Shown one piece after another: positions 1 to 5,443 of a stretch of DNA of 7,555 nucleotides. The stretch comes from Clostridia bacterium (GTDB lineage Bacteria; Bacillota_E; RBS10-35; JAJYVN01): assembly GCA_027335545.1 (NCBI GenBank), contig DAHWHV010000226.1:1-7555 (forward strand). Direction: 5' to 3'. The notes under the pieces are model-generated. The model was not told where the DNA came from, did no database searches, and was given only the letters and a program-made list of their open reading frames with translations. Both the position numbers and the translations under genes were made by a program. The first letter of the stretch is position 1, and the number at the start of each line of letters is the position of its first letter.

Positions 1-57
1 CGCGCCGCCCTGCGCGGCGCCTGGGGGGACGCGGGGTCGGCGCTTCCAGATCGGCAT
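1..57 (-). CDS. Start of an unrecognised protein gene, cut by the window edge
   Basis: Only the first 19 codons are present; they read M-P-I-W-K-R-R-P-R-V-P-P-G-A-A-Q-G-G-A and stay open to the left edge. The main support is the ribosome binding site: on the minus strand AGGAGG (positions 65-70) lies 7 nt before the ATG at 57-55, inside a longer purine stretch very like that of the LuxR-type gene further right. Seventeen of the 19 codons end in G or C, but that is weak evidence in DNA this GC-rich. The basic, proline-rich start resembles no family I know. It is transcribed in the same direction as the regulator gene, about 535 bp downstream of that gene's end. A competing, longer open frame on the same strand (from ATG 376-374) overlaps it and lacks a good ribosome binding site. 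Confidence 0.45.
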   Translation of the reverse strand, partial: MPIWKRRPRVPPGAAQGGA

Positions 58-421
58 GGGCCCCCCTCCTCTCCATCCTTGGAACCGGAGGCCGGCCTGG
101 CTCCCCACGGCGCCAGCCGTCGCCGCCCCAGGAGGGTGCGGCAACAGTCCGCTCTTGCGGCACCCGCTTCCGGATGGTCTGGCCCACGTTCCTCGTGACC
201 CACTGCTCCTTGTGGTTGCGCGGCCGACGCCGGCTTTTCGCCGCCGCCTCCCGGGCCGCTGCCGCCCGTGGCGGCGGGGCCTGGCCAAGGGCCGCCCGCG
301 CCCGCTGGCCCGCTGGAGCGCCACGGCCGAACGGCCCCCATTGGACCTCATCGGGCAGCAAGCGGCCGCTCGGCATCCAACCAGAGGTGTATCTTGCGGC
401 AGGGGGATCACGCGCAGGGCG

Positions 422-451
422 GATGACCGCTGGACCGATGACCGATGGACG
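422..451. repeat. 15-bp tandem duplication
   Basis: Two adjacent 15-bp copies, GATGACCGCTGGACC (422-436) and GATGACCGATGGACG (437-451), differ at two positions. They lie in the gene-poor stretch downstream of the regulator gene. No function is evident. A replication-slippage duplication is the simplest explanation. Confidence 0.6.
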
Positions 452-523
452 GATCAGGGGGGGCGGCCCGAGGTGGCGCGGCGCTGCCCGCTCTCGATGG
501 CCCAACCGCCCACCGCCCTTGCG

Positions 524-538
524 GTCCCGGGTCGGGAC
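524..538 (-). terminator. Weak hairpin downstream of the LuxR-type gene
   Basis: GTCCCG (524-529) and CGGGAC (533-538) form a 6-bp stem around a 3-nt loop, 55 nt past the stop codon of the regulator gene. There is no T-run on the transcribed strand, so this is at best a weak or factor-assisted transcript end. Stems of this size occur often by chance in DNA of this composition. Confidence 0.2.
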
Positions 539-592
539 GGGGGGTGGCCTGGAGACGGCGGGGCACCCCATCCCGAACCTGCGGCCAGACCA

Positions 593-1747
593 CTACGCCC
601 GCCCTCTGCCAGGAACCTCGTCGCCGTCGGCGCCCCCGCGTGGCGGGACGCCGTGGCGCACCGCCCAGAGGGCCGCCTGCGTGCGATCGGCCACCCCCAG
701 TTTGCGCAGGAGGCGATGGACGTGGACCTTCACCGTTTTCGGGCTGATCCTCAGGTCTTGGGAAATCGCCTCGTTCGACCGGCCCGCGGCGAGGCAGCCG
801 AGCACATCCCCTTCGCGCGCGGTGAGCCCGGCGCACGCGCCCCCCCCGCGCCGGGTTCGGTCCGCCGCGCGGGCGTCCGTCGCCAGCCGCTCGCCCGACG
901 TGGCCGGTGCGTCAGGGCCCCGGGGAACCCCGCGTTCGGCCAGGACGCGGCCCTGGGCCACCGCGGCGGCGCGCAGGGCCGCGCGGTCCAGCGCCAGGCA
1001 GGGCCCCAACCCCTCCTGGGTGTGCAGCCACGCCGCGGCCTGCTCCAGCGGCGGTTGCCCCGTCCCTGGGCAGGGCCAGTACACCTGGGCCCAGCGCCGG
1101 GCCTGCGCCTGCAGGTGCGGGGGCCAGTGCCGTCGAGCCGCGAGCGCCTCTGCCCGGGCGCCCGCCTCGCGCCAGGGGCGAGGTCTGCCATCTTTGGCGG
1201 CGGCCAGCGCCGCCAGCGCCGCCACCGCGGCATCCTCGGCTTGTTGCACCCGCTGCGCCTGCGCGGCGATGGTCAGGGCCCCGGCGCCCTGCGCGGCCAG
1301 GGCGCGGCAGAGGGCCAGATCGAAATCGCCCAGGGTCCCTGCGCTCGCGGTGATCTCCAGCAGGGCCCGACCGGCGGCAGCCGATCCCATCGGCAGGATC
1401 ACCCGCCGCCCACCGTGTTCGACCAGCATCCGCGCGCCCCAGCCGGCGTCCGGGCCGACGGCGGGGGGCGGGCCCACCTGGGCGTCGCCGCCGCGCGCCG
1501 CCTCGGACATCCACCGGCCGTCGCGCCACACCCAGACGGTGCAGTGCGCGGCCGCGGTGAGGCTCAGGACCAAGGCGGCGATCCGGCTGTACACGGCCCG
1601 CACCTCCGCCGCCCCGGCCGCCAGGCACCCCAACTCCGCGAGCGCCTGCAGGGCTCGGAGACCGCGCAGGCCGCTGCGCCGCCCCGAGCCCGCCGCCAGT
1701 CGCAGCGCCAGCACCTGGCCACCGGCGGTGACGCGCCCCTGCCGCAT
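593..1747 (-). CDS. GAF-like / LuxR-type helix-turn-helix transcriptional regulator
   Basis: This is a predicted cytoplasmic DNA-binding regulator of 384 residues. The C-terminal part, about residues 308-367, is a textbook LuxR/GerE four-helix domain: it starts LTAREGDVLGCLAAGRSN, continues through ISPKTVKVHVHRLLRKLGV, and ends DRTQAALWAVRHG. Residues 45-165 look like a GAF sensor domain, with a hydrophobic segment near 51-73, a strand pattern around RRVILPMGSAAAGRALLEI, and a closing helix. The middle, about 185-275, aligns loosely with the start of an HD-type phosphohydrolase domain but shows no HD metal-ligand pair, so it is probably a linker or a worn domain. No receiver phosphoacceptor pattern is seen. 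The start was chosen at ATG 1747-1745 because AGGAGGG (1754-1760) lies 6 nt upstream; the longer frame beginning at 1969 adds only low-quality sequence. It is transcribed away from the solute-binding protein gene, so control of that gene is plausible. The ligand is unknown. Confidence 0.88.
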   Translation of the reverse strand: MRQGRVTAGGQVLALRLAAGSGRRSGLRGLRALQALAELGCLAAGAAEVRAVYSRIAALVLSLTAAAHCTVWVWRDGRWMSEAARGGDAQVGPPPAVGPDAGWGARMLVEHGGRRVILPMGSAAAGRALLEITASAGTLGDFDLALCRALAAQGAGALTIAAQAQRVQQAEDAAVAALAALAAAKDGRPRPWREAGARAEALAARRHWPPHLQAQARRWAQVYWPCPGTGQPPLEQAAAWLHTQEGLGPCLALDRAALRAAAVAQGRVLAERGVPRGPDAPATSGERLATDARAADRTRRGGGACAGLTAREGDVLGCLAAGRSNEAISQDLRISPKTVKVHVHRLLRKLGVADRTQAALWAVRHGVPPRGGADGDEVPGRGRA

Positions 1748-1753
1748 GAGGGT

Positions 1754-1760
1754 CCCTCCT
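1754..1760 (-). promoter_or_regulatory. Ribosome binding site that sets the LuxR-type gene start
   Basis: AGGAGGG on the minus strand lies 6 nt before ATG 1747-1745. It decides between this start and the upstream in-frame starts, which would add up to 74 residues rich in glycine, proline and arginine. Confidence 0.75.
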
Positions 1761-1823
1761 CTCGGGCCCCGCCCCGCATGGCCCGCCCCCCCGGGGTAGA
1801 CGGCCGGCGCAGTGGGCCAGGCC

Positions 1824-1848
1824 GGGACCTCGCCTCCCGCAAGGTCCC
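1824..1848. promoter_or_regulatory. Inverted repeat upstream of the LuxR-type gene, possible operator
   Basis: GGGACCT (1824-1830) and AGGTCCC (1842-1848) form a perfect 7-bp dyad separated by 11 nt. It lies about 77-101 bp upstream of the regulator's start codon, where an operator or a 5' leader hairpin could sit. A dimeric regulator could bind such a site. The length is only modestly above chance for this GC content. Confidence 0.3.
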
Positions 1849-1862
1849 CTGGAACTGGGGCC

Positions 1863-1878
1863 GCTGGAAGCCTCCAGC
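1863..1878. repeat. Short perfect hairpin
   Basis: GCTGGA (1863-1868) and TCCAGC (1873-1878) form a perfect 6-bp stem with a 4-nt loop, AGCC. It lies 15 bp right of the 1824-1848 dyad. Together they could form a structured leader for the regulator transcript, or simply reflect base composition. Confidence 0.3.
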
Positions 1879-1999
1879 ACCACCGGAGCCCGCAGCCCCC
1901 GACCCGCCGGCCGGGTGGGCCCCCATCCACCGGGCGCGCGGCCAGCCGGCGGCCGCACGCCCCGGACATCAGCCGAAACGTGGCCGCCTCCCCGTCCGC

Positions 2000-2017
2000 G
2001 GGCCCCCGGCGGGGCCC
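2000..2017. repeat. GC-only hairpin in the divergent intergenic region
   Basis: GGGCCCC (2000-2006) pairs with GGGGCCC (2011-2017) around the tetraloop CGGC. This is a perfect 7-bp GC stem without a T-run on either side. It is at most a weak transcription stop or structural element. Confidence 0.3.
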
Positions 2018-2030
2018 CTGCCCTCATTCG

Positions 2031-2067
2031 TGCGGCCGTGGTCGATTGTGTCGGCTGGCCGGCCGCA
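2031..2067. promoter_or_regulatory. 8-bp dyad with 21-bp spacer in the intergenic region
   Basis: TGCGGCCG (2031-2038) and CGGCCGCA (2060-2067) are perfect reverse complements separated by 21 bp. The spacer contains GATTGTGTC, one of the few less GC-rich spots here. The geometry would suit binding of a dimer across about two helical turns plus spacer, but nothing ties it to a named regulator. Confidence 0.25.
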
Positions 2068-2332
2068 GGTCCGACGACGGGGAAGCACCCCAGAGGTTCC
2101 ACCGACGGTCGCCGGGAACGGCGCGGCGGGAGTCGGCGCGGGTGGCGGCGGGACAGCCGGCACGAGCCGCACCACCGGCCGACAGCGGACGCTGCGCACT
2201 TGGGTCGGGCCGACCACCTGCGGTTCCGCTGGGGAGGCACCTTGGGGCGCCCCCTGCCCAACGTGAGGGGGGCAGCGCGCACGGGCGACCACTCACACGC
2301 TGGGACCAACTCCGGAAGCCGGCGAGGGGCGC

Positions 2333-2420
2333 CACGAGCCATCCCCACGAGCCATCCCCACGAGCCATGCCCACGAGCCATGCCCACGAGCAGCCCCACG
2401 AGCAGCCCCACGAGCAGCCC
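2333..2420. repeat. Seven-unit 13/12-bp tandem repeat with ordered unit variants
   Basis: Seven head-to-tail units each begin CACGAGC. In order they are CACGAGCCATCCC twice (2333-2358), CACGAGCCATGCC twice (2359-2384), and CACGAGCAGCCC three times (2385-2420). The last variant is 12 bp instead of 13. The array ends about 100 bp before the predicted start of the solute-binding protein gene and sits in its probable promoter or leader region. The grouping of identical units suggests growth by duplication of neighbouring units. A lone CACGAGCC occurs at 2161-2168. The change in period breaks any reading frame, so it is unlikely to encode a repeated peptide. Possible roles are a multi-copy protein binding site or a length-variable spacer; neither is shown. 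Confidence 0.85.
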
Positions 2421-2507
2421 CGAAGGATACGCCTACCAGGGTGTAGAAGACCACCGCCAAGGGCCAGACGGAATGGCCCGGATCGGTGGCCGAGGGCGGC
2501 CACCCTT

Positions 2508-2515
2508 GGAGGTGG
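2508..2515 (+). promoter_or_regulatory. Ribosome binding site favouring the GTG start at 2522
   Basis: GGAGGTGG at 2508-2515 lies 6 nt before an in-frame GTG at 2522. The other in-frame candidates are GTG 2486, with no good site, and ATG 2561, which has only AAGG four bases upstream. This site is therefore the best sequence evidence for the start of the solute-binding protein. Confidence 0.5.
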
Positions 2516-2521
2516 CCGGAG

Positions 2522-4036
2522 GTGTTCGGGCACGGTGGCGCGCTGGTTCGGCAAGGTCGCATGGGCCCTGGGGAGGACGGCGGCACCGCACGCTGGCGTC
2601 GTCGTCCGTTGCTGCGTGCCGCGGCGGGGGCCACGGTCCTCGGCGCGGGCTGGGTGGCGGCGGCCTGTGCCACCTCAACGGGGGGCGCCGCCAGCAGCAC
2701 CACCCCCGCCGCCGCCGCACCGCAGCCCGTGGGCAACGTCATCAAGCTCTACTTCAACACCAACTGGCAGGGCGCCGCCTACAACAAGACCGCCATGAAT
2801 CTGGTGCAGTCGTACGTGGACGCCAACTTCAACACCAAGCACAAGGGCCTCTGGGCCTACGTGACGCCGAGCAACGGCCAGGGCCAGGCCCAGGCGGTCA
2901 TCGCCGACAGCATCGCCGGCGCCCCGGGCACGCCGGACATCGTCGAGGACTGCTGCTCGGACCTCGCGACCTATGAGGCGGGGAACTGGCTGTTGCCCCT
3001 CAATGAGTACCTCAAGCAGGACAACATCAGCATCAGCCTGTGGAACCGCGGCCACATCGACGCCCTGAGCCTGAACGGGATGCACTACGCCCTGCCGTCC
3101 TATGACGGCCCGATGGTCGTGTACTACCGGCAGGACACCCTCGATCAATTGGGGCTGCCCTACCCCTCCCCCCACTGGACGTACGCGGAGGCCACGACCC
3201 TCTGGGAGCGCTGCGTCTCCACCAAGAAGGGCGCCCTGCGCAGCGGCTGCGCCATGGAGTGGCTCCCGAGTCCCCAATACCTGTTCAAGGGCTGGGGCGG
3301 CTCGCTCATCGACTCCTCGCACACCAAGTGCCTGATCGACTCCCCCGAGTGCATCGCGGCGGGGTCGTGGTTCTACCAGGGCATCGCCGACCACGCGCTG
3401 ACCTATCGCAACGAGATCGGCGGCCTCACCCCCGCCAAGCCGAGCAACGTCTTCGCCATGTGCGGCGGCTGGGACCTCCTCCCGGCCGCCGAGCAACTCG
3501 GCACGTCCTACAAGTGGGACATCCTGCCCGTCCCCACCTGGCCCAAGGGCTTCGCCACCTTCGTCAACATCGACTTCTACGGGATGAACCGAGGCAGCAA
3601 GCACCCCCACGCCGCCTGGGAGCTGATGAAGTTCATCGCCGTCGATCCCGGCTACACGCGCTTCCAGATGCGCGTCACGCTCATCCAGCCGGCGCTACTG
3701 AGCCTCTGGAGCGAGTGGGAGACGACCGTCAAGCAGGTCGCGCCGCCGCTGCGCAACAAGGCCCTGCACTACTACAAGGACGCGGCGCTCAGCGGCCGCA
3801 CCTACCCCCACGAGTTCTTCCTGCACTCCGCGCCCCAGGCCGACGCCATCATCGGCTCCGTGGGCTCCCAGATCGCCGCCCGCAAGGTCTCCGTGACGGA
3901 GGGGTTCCGCTTGGCCGCCCAGCGGGTCAACGCCCTGGAGTTGGCCTCGGCCAACGAAGCCAAGGCCAGCGTCGGCGTGGCCAAGGCCTTCCCGACCAAG
4001 GGGCCCAACATCGCCGTGGTCACACCGGGCCTCTGA
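2522..4036 (+). CDS. Tat-type lipoprotein, family 1 ABC sugar-type extracellular solute-binding protein
   Basis: This is the predicted substrate-capturing lipoprotein of an ABC importer, 504 residues from GTG 2522 or 491 from ATG 2561. Residues 26-31 (RRRPLL) fit the twin-arginine pattern. A hydrophobic stretch follows, then VAAAC with the lipid-anchored cysteine at about residue 49, and a small-residue linker, so export by Tat and lipidation are likely. The mature part has family 1 binding-protein hallmarks: the YALPSYDGPMVVYYRQDTLDQ stretch near residue 190 leading into GLPYPSPHWTYAEA, then MCGGWDLLPAA near 312, and a C-terminal region with GFATFVNIDFYGMNRGSKHP and AWELMKFIAVDP. The family binds sugars, oligosaccharides, glycerol phosphates and similar compounds; the ligand cannot be read from sequence. 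No permease or ATPase gene follows; the next gene is a TIM-barrel enzyme 130 bp downstream. The divergent regulator and the upstream tandem repeat are candidates for its control. Confidence 0.92.
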   Translation: MFGHGGALVRQGRMGPGEDGGTARWRRRPLLRAAAGATVLGAGWVAAACATSTGGAASSTTPAAAAPQPVGNVIKLYFNTNWQGAAYNKTAMNLVQSYVDANFNTKHKGLWAYVTPSNGQGQAQAVIADSIAGAPGTPDIVEDCCSDLATYEAGNWLLPLNEYLKQDNISISLWNRGHIDALSLNGMHYALPSYDGPMVVYYRQDTLDQLGLPYPSPHWTYAEATTLWERCVSTKKGALRSGCAMEWLPSPQYLFKGWGGSLIDSSHTKCLIDSPECIAAGSWFYQGIADHALTYRNEIGGLTPAKPSNVFAMCGGWDLLPAAEQLGTSYKWDILPVPTWPKGFATFVNIDFYGMNRGSKHPHAAWELMKFIAVDPGYTRFQMRVTLIQPALLSLWSEWETTVKQVAPPLRNKALHYYKDAALSGRTYPHEFFLHSAPQADAIIGSVGSQIAARKVSVTEGFRLAAQRVNALELASANEAKASVGVAKAFPTKGPNIAVVTPGL

Positions 4037-4069
4037 GGGGGCGTGGGCGGGAGGGCCCCGGAGCCCCCT
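4036..4069 (+). terminator. GC stem directly after the binding-protein stop codon
   Basis: AGGGGGC (4036-4042) and GCCCCCT (4063-4069) can form a 7-bp stem that begins in the stop codon of the solute-binding protein gene. The loop is 20 nt and there is no T-run. It is probably part of a structured 3' segment together with the stronger hairpin at 4099-4140. Confidence 0.3.
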
Positions 4070-4075
4070 GCCGCA

Positions 4076-4099
4076 CCCGCCCGCCCGCCCGCCCGCCCG
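4076..4099 (+). repeat. (CCCG)6 tetranucleotide microsatellite
   Basis: Six perfect CCCG units lie between the binding-protein gene and the TIM-barrel gene, directly abutting the large hairpin. Such tracts change length by slippage. A change here would not alter a protein but could alter RNA structure and spacing between the two genes. Confidence 0.85.
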
Positions 4100-4140
4100 C
4101 CACGGGGCGCCGCCGCGCAGGAGCGGCGGCACCCCGTGGC
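4099..4140 (+). terminator. Large intercistronic hairpin, terminator or mRNA-stabilising element
   Basis: The left arm (4099-4115) pairs with the right arm (4124-4140) over 16 base pairs with one C-A mismatch (4108 with 4131) and an 8-nt loop. This is one of the two strongest RNA structures in the window. No T-run follows, so it is not a classical intrinsic terminator. It could partly terminate transcription or protect the 3' end of the abundant binding-protein message, as is known for hairpins after binding-protein genes in other ABC operons. It ends 26 bp before the start of the next gene. Confidence 0.55.
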
Positions 4141-4166
4141 CAACTCCCGGCCGGGGGGGGAGAGCG

Positions 4167-5018
4167 TTGCGCATCGCGCTGGACGCGTCCGTCTGTCGCG
4201 CCCGGACCCTGCTGGAGACGCTCGCGGCCGTCGCCGACCACGGCATCTCGGCCGTGCAGTTCCAGATGGGCTGTGTCCCGGATCTGGAGCCGCTGCCGGC
4301 CGAGGTCCCGCCCGGGGCCGCCGCGGCGGTGCGCCAGGCGTGCGCCGCCACGGGGGTGTCCTTGGCGTCCCTCTCGGGCACCTACAACATGATCGACCCC
4401 GACCCGCTGCGCCGGGCGGAGGGCACGCGCCGCCTGGGCGGGTTGATCGCCGCCTGCCCCATGCTGGGGGTCTCCGTCGTCACCCTCTGCACGGGCACGC
4501 GCGACCCGCGCAGCATGTGGCGGCCCCACCCCGACAACGGCAGCCCAGAGGCCTGGCGGGACCTGGTGGCCTCCCTGGGCGCCGTCCTCCCGGTCGCGGA
4601 GCGCCACGGCGTCACGTTGGCCATCGAGCCGGAGGTCAGCAACGTCGTCGATTCCGCCATCCGGGCCCGCCGCCTGATCGACGAGTTGGGGTCGCCGCGC
4701 CTGCGGGTCTGCATCGACGGCGCCAACCTCTTCCACGCCGGGGAATTGGCCCGCATGCCGGAGATCCTCGACGAGGCCTTCGCCCTGCTCGGGGGGGACA
4801 TCGTCCTGGCCCACGCCAAGGACCTGGACCGGGACGGGGAGGCCGGGTCCTTGCCGGCGGGCCACGGGCGGCTGGACTATGGCCGCTACCTCTCGCTGCT
4901 GGCCGCCGCCGGCTTCGACGGCGCCGTGGTGCTGCACGGCCTGGCGTCCGGCCAGATCGACGGCTGCGCCGAGTTCCTCTCCGGACACCTCCGCCGGGTC
5001 GCCGCAGCCCGGGGGTGA
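4167..5018 (+). CDS. Sugar phosphate isomerase/epimerase-type TIM-barrel protein
   Basis: This 283-residue protein has the length and layout of the xylose isomerase-like TIM-barrel family (AP endonuclease 2 superfamily), whose members are cytoplasmic metal-dependent isomerases or epimerases of sugars and related compounds. Candidate metal ligands follow the family order: Glu154 in LAIEPE, Asp184 in VCIDGAN, and His216 in LAHAKDLD. The fourth, usually a Glu at the end of the last strand, appears as His257 in VVLHGL. The G-H-G-R-L-D-Y stretch near 232 is the usual glycine turn before the final helix. The start is TTG 4167, giving the typical first strand RIALDAS; a GGGGAGAG stretch ends 2 nt before it, with GGAG 4 nt before. 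It is probably co-transcribed with the binding-protein gene upstream, subject to the hairpin between them. The substrate is unknown. Confidence 0.87.
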   Translation: MRIALDASVCRARTLLETLAAVADHGISAVQFQMGCVPDLEPLPAEVPPGAAAAVRQACAATGVSLASLSGTYNMIDPDPLRRAEGTRRLGGLIAACPMLGVSVVTLCTGTRDPRSMWRPHPDNGSPEAWRDLVASLGAVLPVAERHGVTLAIEPEVSNVVDSAIRARRLIDELGSPRLRVCIDGANLFHAGELARMPEILDEAFALLGGDIVLAHAKDLDRDGEAGSLPAGHGRLDYGRYLSLLAAAGFDGAVVLHGLASGQIDGCAEFLSGHLRRVAAARG

Positions 5019-5036
5019 GGGCGTCCGGACGATGGT

Positions 5037-5068
5037 CGCGCCGCCCCACCCCACTCCGGGGCGGCGCG
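5037..5068 (+). terminator. Strong hairpin after the first TIM-barrel gene
   Basis: CGCGCCGCCCC (5037-5047) pairs perfectly with GGGGCGGCGCG (5058-5068), 11 bp with a 10-nt loop, starting 18 nt after the stop codon. No T-run follows. Position and strength make it the likely 3' end of the transcript covering the binding protein and the isomerase-type gene. Confidence 0.6.
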
Positions 5069-5087
5069 CGCCGGCGGGGGTGCCGCC

Positions 5088-5434
5088 ATGGCCGCGCCAC
5101 AGGCCCCAGCCGCACTGCATCCCGACCTCTAGGGCCGCCAGGGGTTCCTGACCCTGGGTTCCGCGCGCCGAGGCCGACCGGGTCCTGGCGCTTTGCGCCG
5201 CCGAGCCGAGGCGCTACCGAGCGCGCATCCAGTGGGGGGCGGCCACCTGGCCATCGACGAGCGCGGGGGCAGGGAGCCGGTGATCCGCAAGCTCGAGCCG
5301 GTCTCCGACCTCAGCCCCGCCTTCGCGGCCCTGGCGCGGCATCCGGGCATCATCGGCCCCTCAGCGCGCTGTTCGGCGAAGCGGTAGGGTTATTCGAGGA
5401 CAAACTCAACCTCAAACTCCCGGGCGGATCGGGC
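5088..5434 (+). pseudogene. Truncated, frameshifted relic of a phytanoyl-CoA dioxygenase (PhyH) family gene
   Basis: Read across frames, the plus strand recalls the N-terminal third of a PhyH-type Fe(II)/2-oxoglutarate oxygenase. An ATG at 5088 opens a short lead that hits TAG at 5130-5132; the same frame then reads GRQGFLTLG, a typical PhyH opening. The next frame gives EADRVLALCAAEPRRYRARI from 5170. Another frame gives HLAIDERGG, REPVIRKLEPVSDLSPAF and LARHPGIIGP to about 5360, and a further frame gives LSALFGEAVGLFEDKLNLKL to about 5425. That is one nonsense change and at least two, probably three, frameshifts. Similarity stops at KLPGGSG, just before where the H-x-D iron ligands would come, only 9 bp from the stop codon of the convergent amidohydrolase. 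About two thirds of a normal 270-300-residue protein is missing, so no activity is expected. PhyH genes often neighbour TIM-barrel sugar enzymes in high-GC bacteria, which fits the locus. Confidence 0.72.
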
Positions 5435-5443
5435 CGGACGGGC

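Larger units (their letters stand above)
58..592. other. Gene-poor region between the regulator and the left-edge gene
   Basis: No convincing complete gene is visible here. On the minus strand a frame opens at ATG 376-374 and runs 125 codons to the left edge without a stop. Part of it (around the residues EQWVTRNVGQTIRKRVPQER) has protein-like composition, but there is no Shine-Dalgarno sequence and the second half becomes arginine- and proline-rich noise. It overlaps the better supported start at 57. It could be a real gene, a decayed gene, or a GC-driven open frame. The region also holds a short 15-bp tandem duplication (422-451) and a weak hairpin (524-538). Confidence 0.5.
1748..2521. other. 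Long divergent intergenic region, probable control region
   Basis: There are 774 bp between the divergently transcribed regulator (starts at 1747) and solute-binding protein (starts near 2522). Long frames cross it in several phases, but none has a ribosome binding site or recognisable protein features, so I annotate no gene. It contains inverted repeats at 1824-1848, 1863-1878, 2000-2017 and 2031-2067, and the seven-unit tandem repeat at 2333-2420. The stretch just after the repeat (about 2421-2450, containing GGATACG and GTGTAGAAGA) is relatively AT-rich for this region and is the likeliest place for a promoter of the binding-protein gene. I cannot identify -35 and -10 boxes with confidence. 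Confidence 0.6.

Noticed and set aside
58..592. Possible transposon remnant
   Set aside because: I found no transposase motif, terminal inverted repeats or target duplication.
56..2266. 736-codon plus-strand open frame
   Set aside because: It runs antisense to the LuxR-type gene and through intergenic DNA, with no ribosome binding site and low-complexity Arg/Pro/Gly sequence.
912..2411. 499-codon minus-strand open frame covering the tandem repeat
   Set aside because: It overlaps the regulator gene in another frame. Its repeated peptide is only the translation of the tandem DNA repeat, and the 13-to-12-bp period change shows no frame is being kept.
2333..2420. Possible CRISPR array
   Set aside because: Units are 12-13 bp and directly adjacent, with no spacers and no cas genes nearby.
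2333..2420. Possible replication-origin iterons
   Set aside because: No replication initiator gene, DnaA boxes or AT-rich unwinding region lies nearby.
2675..3610. 311-codon minus-strand open frame antisense to the binding protein
   Set aside because: Its valine/glycine/aspartate-rich composition is the mirror of a GC-rich coding strand, and the plus-strand gene has clear family features.
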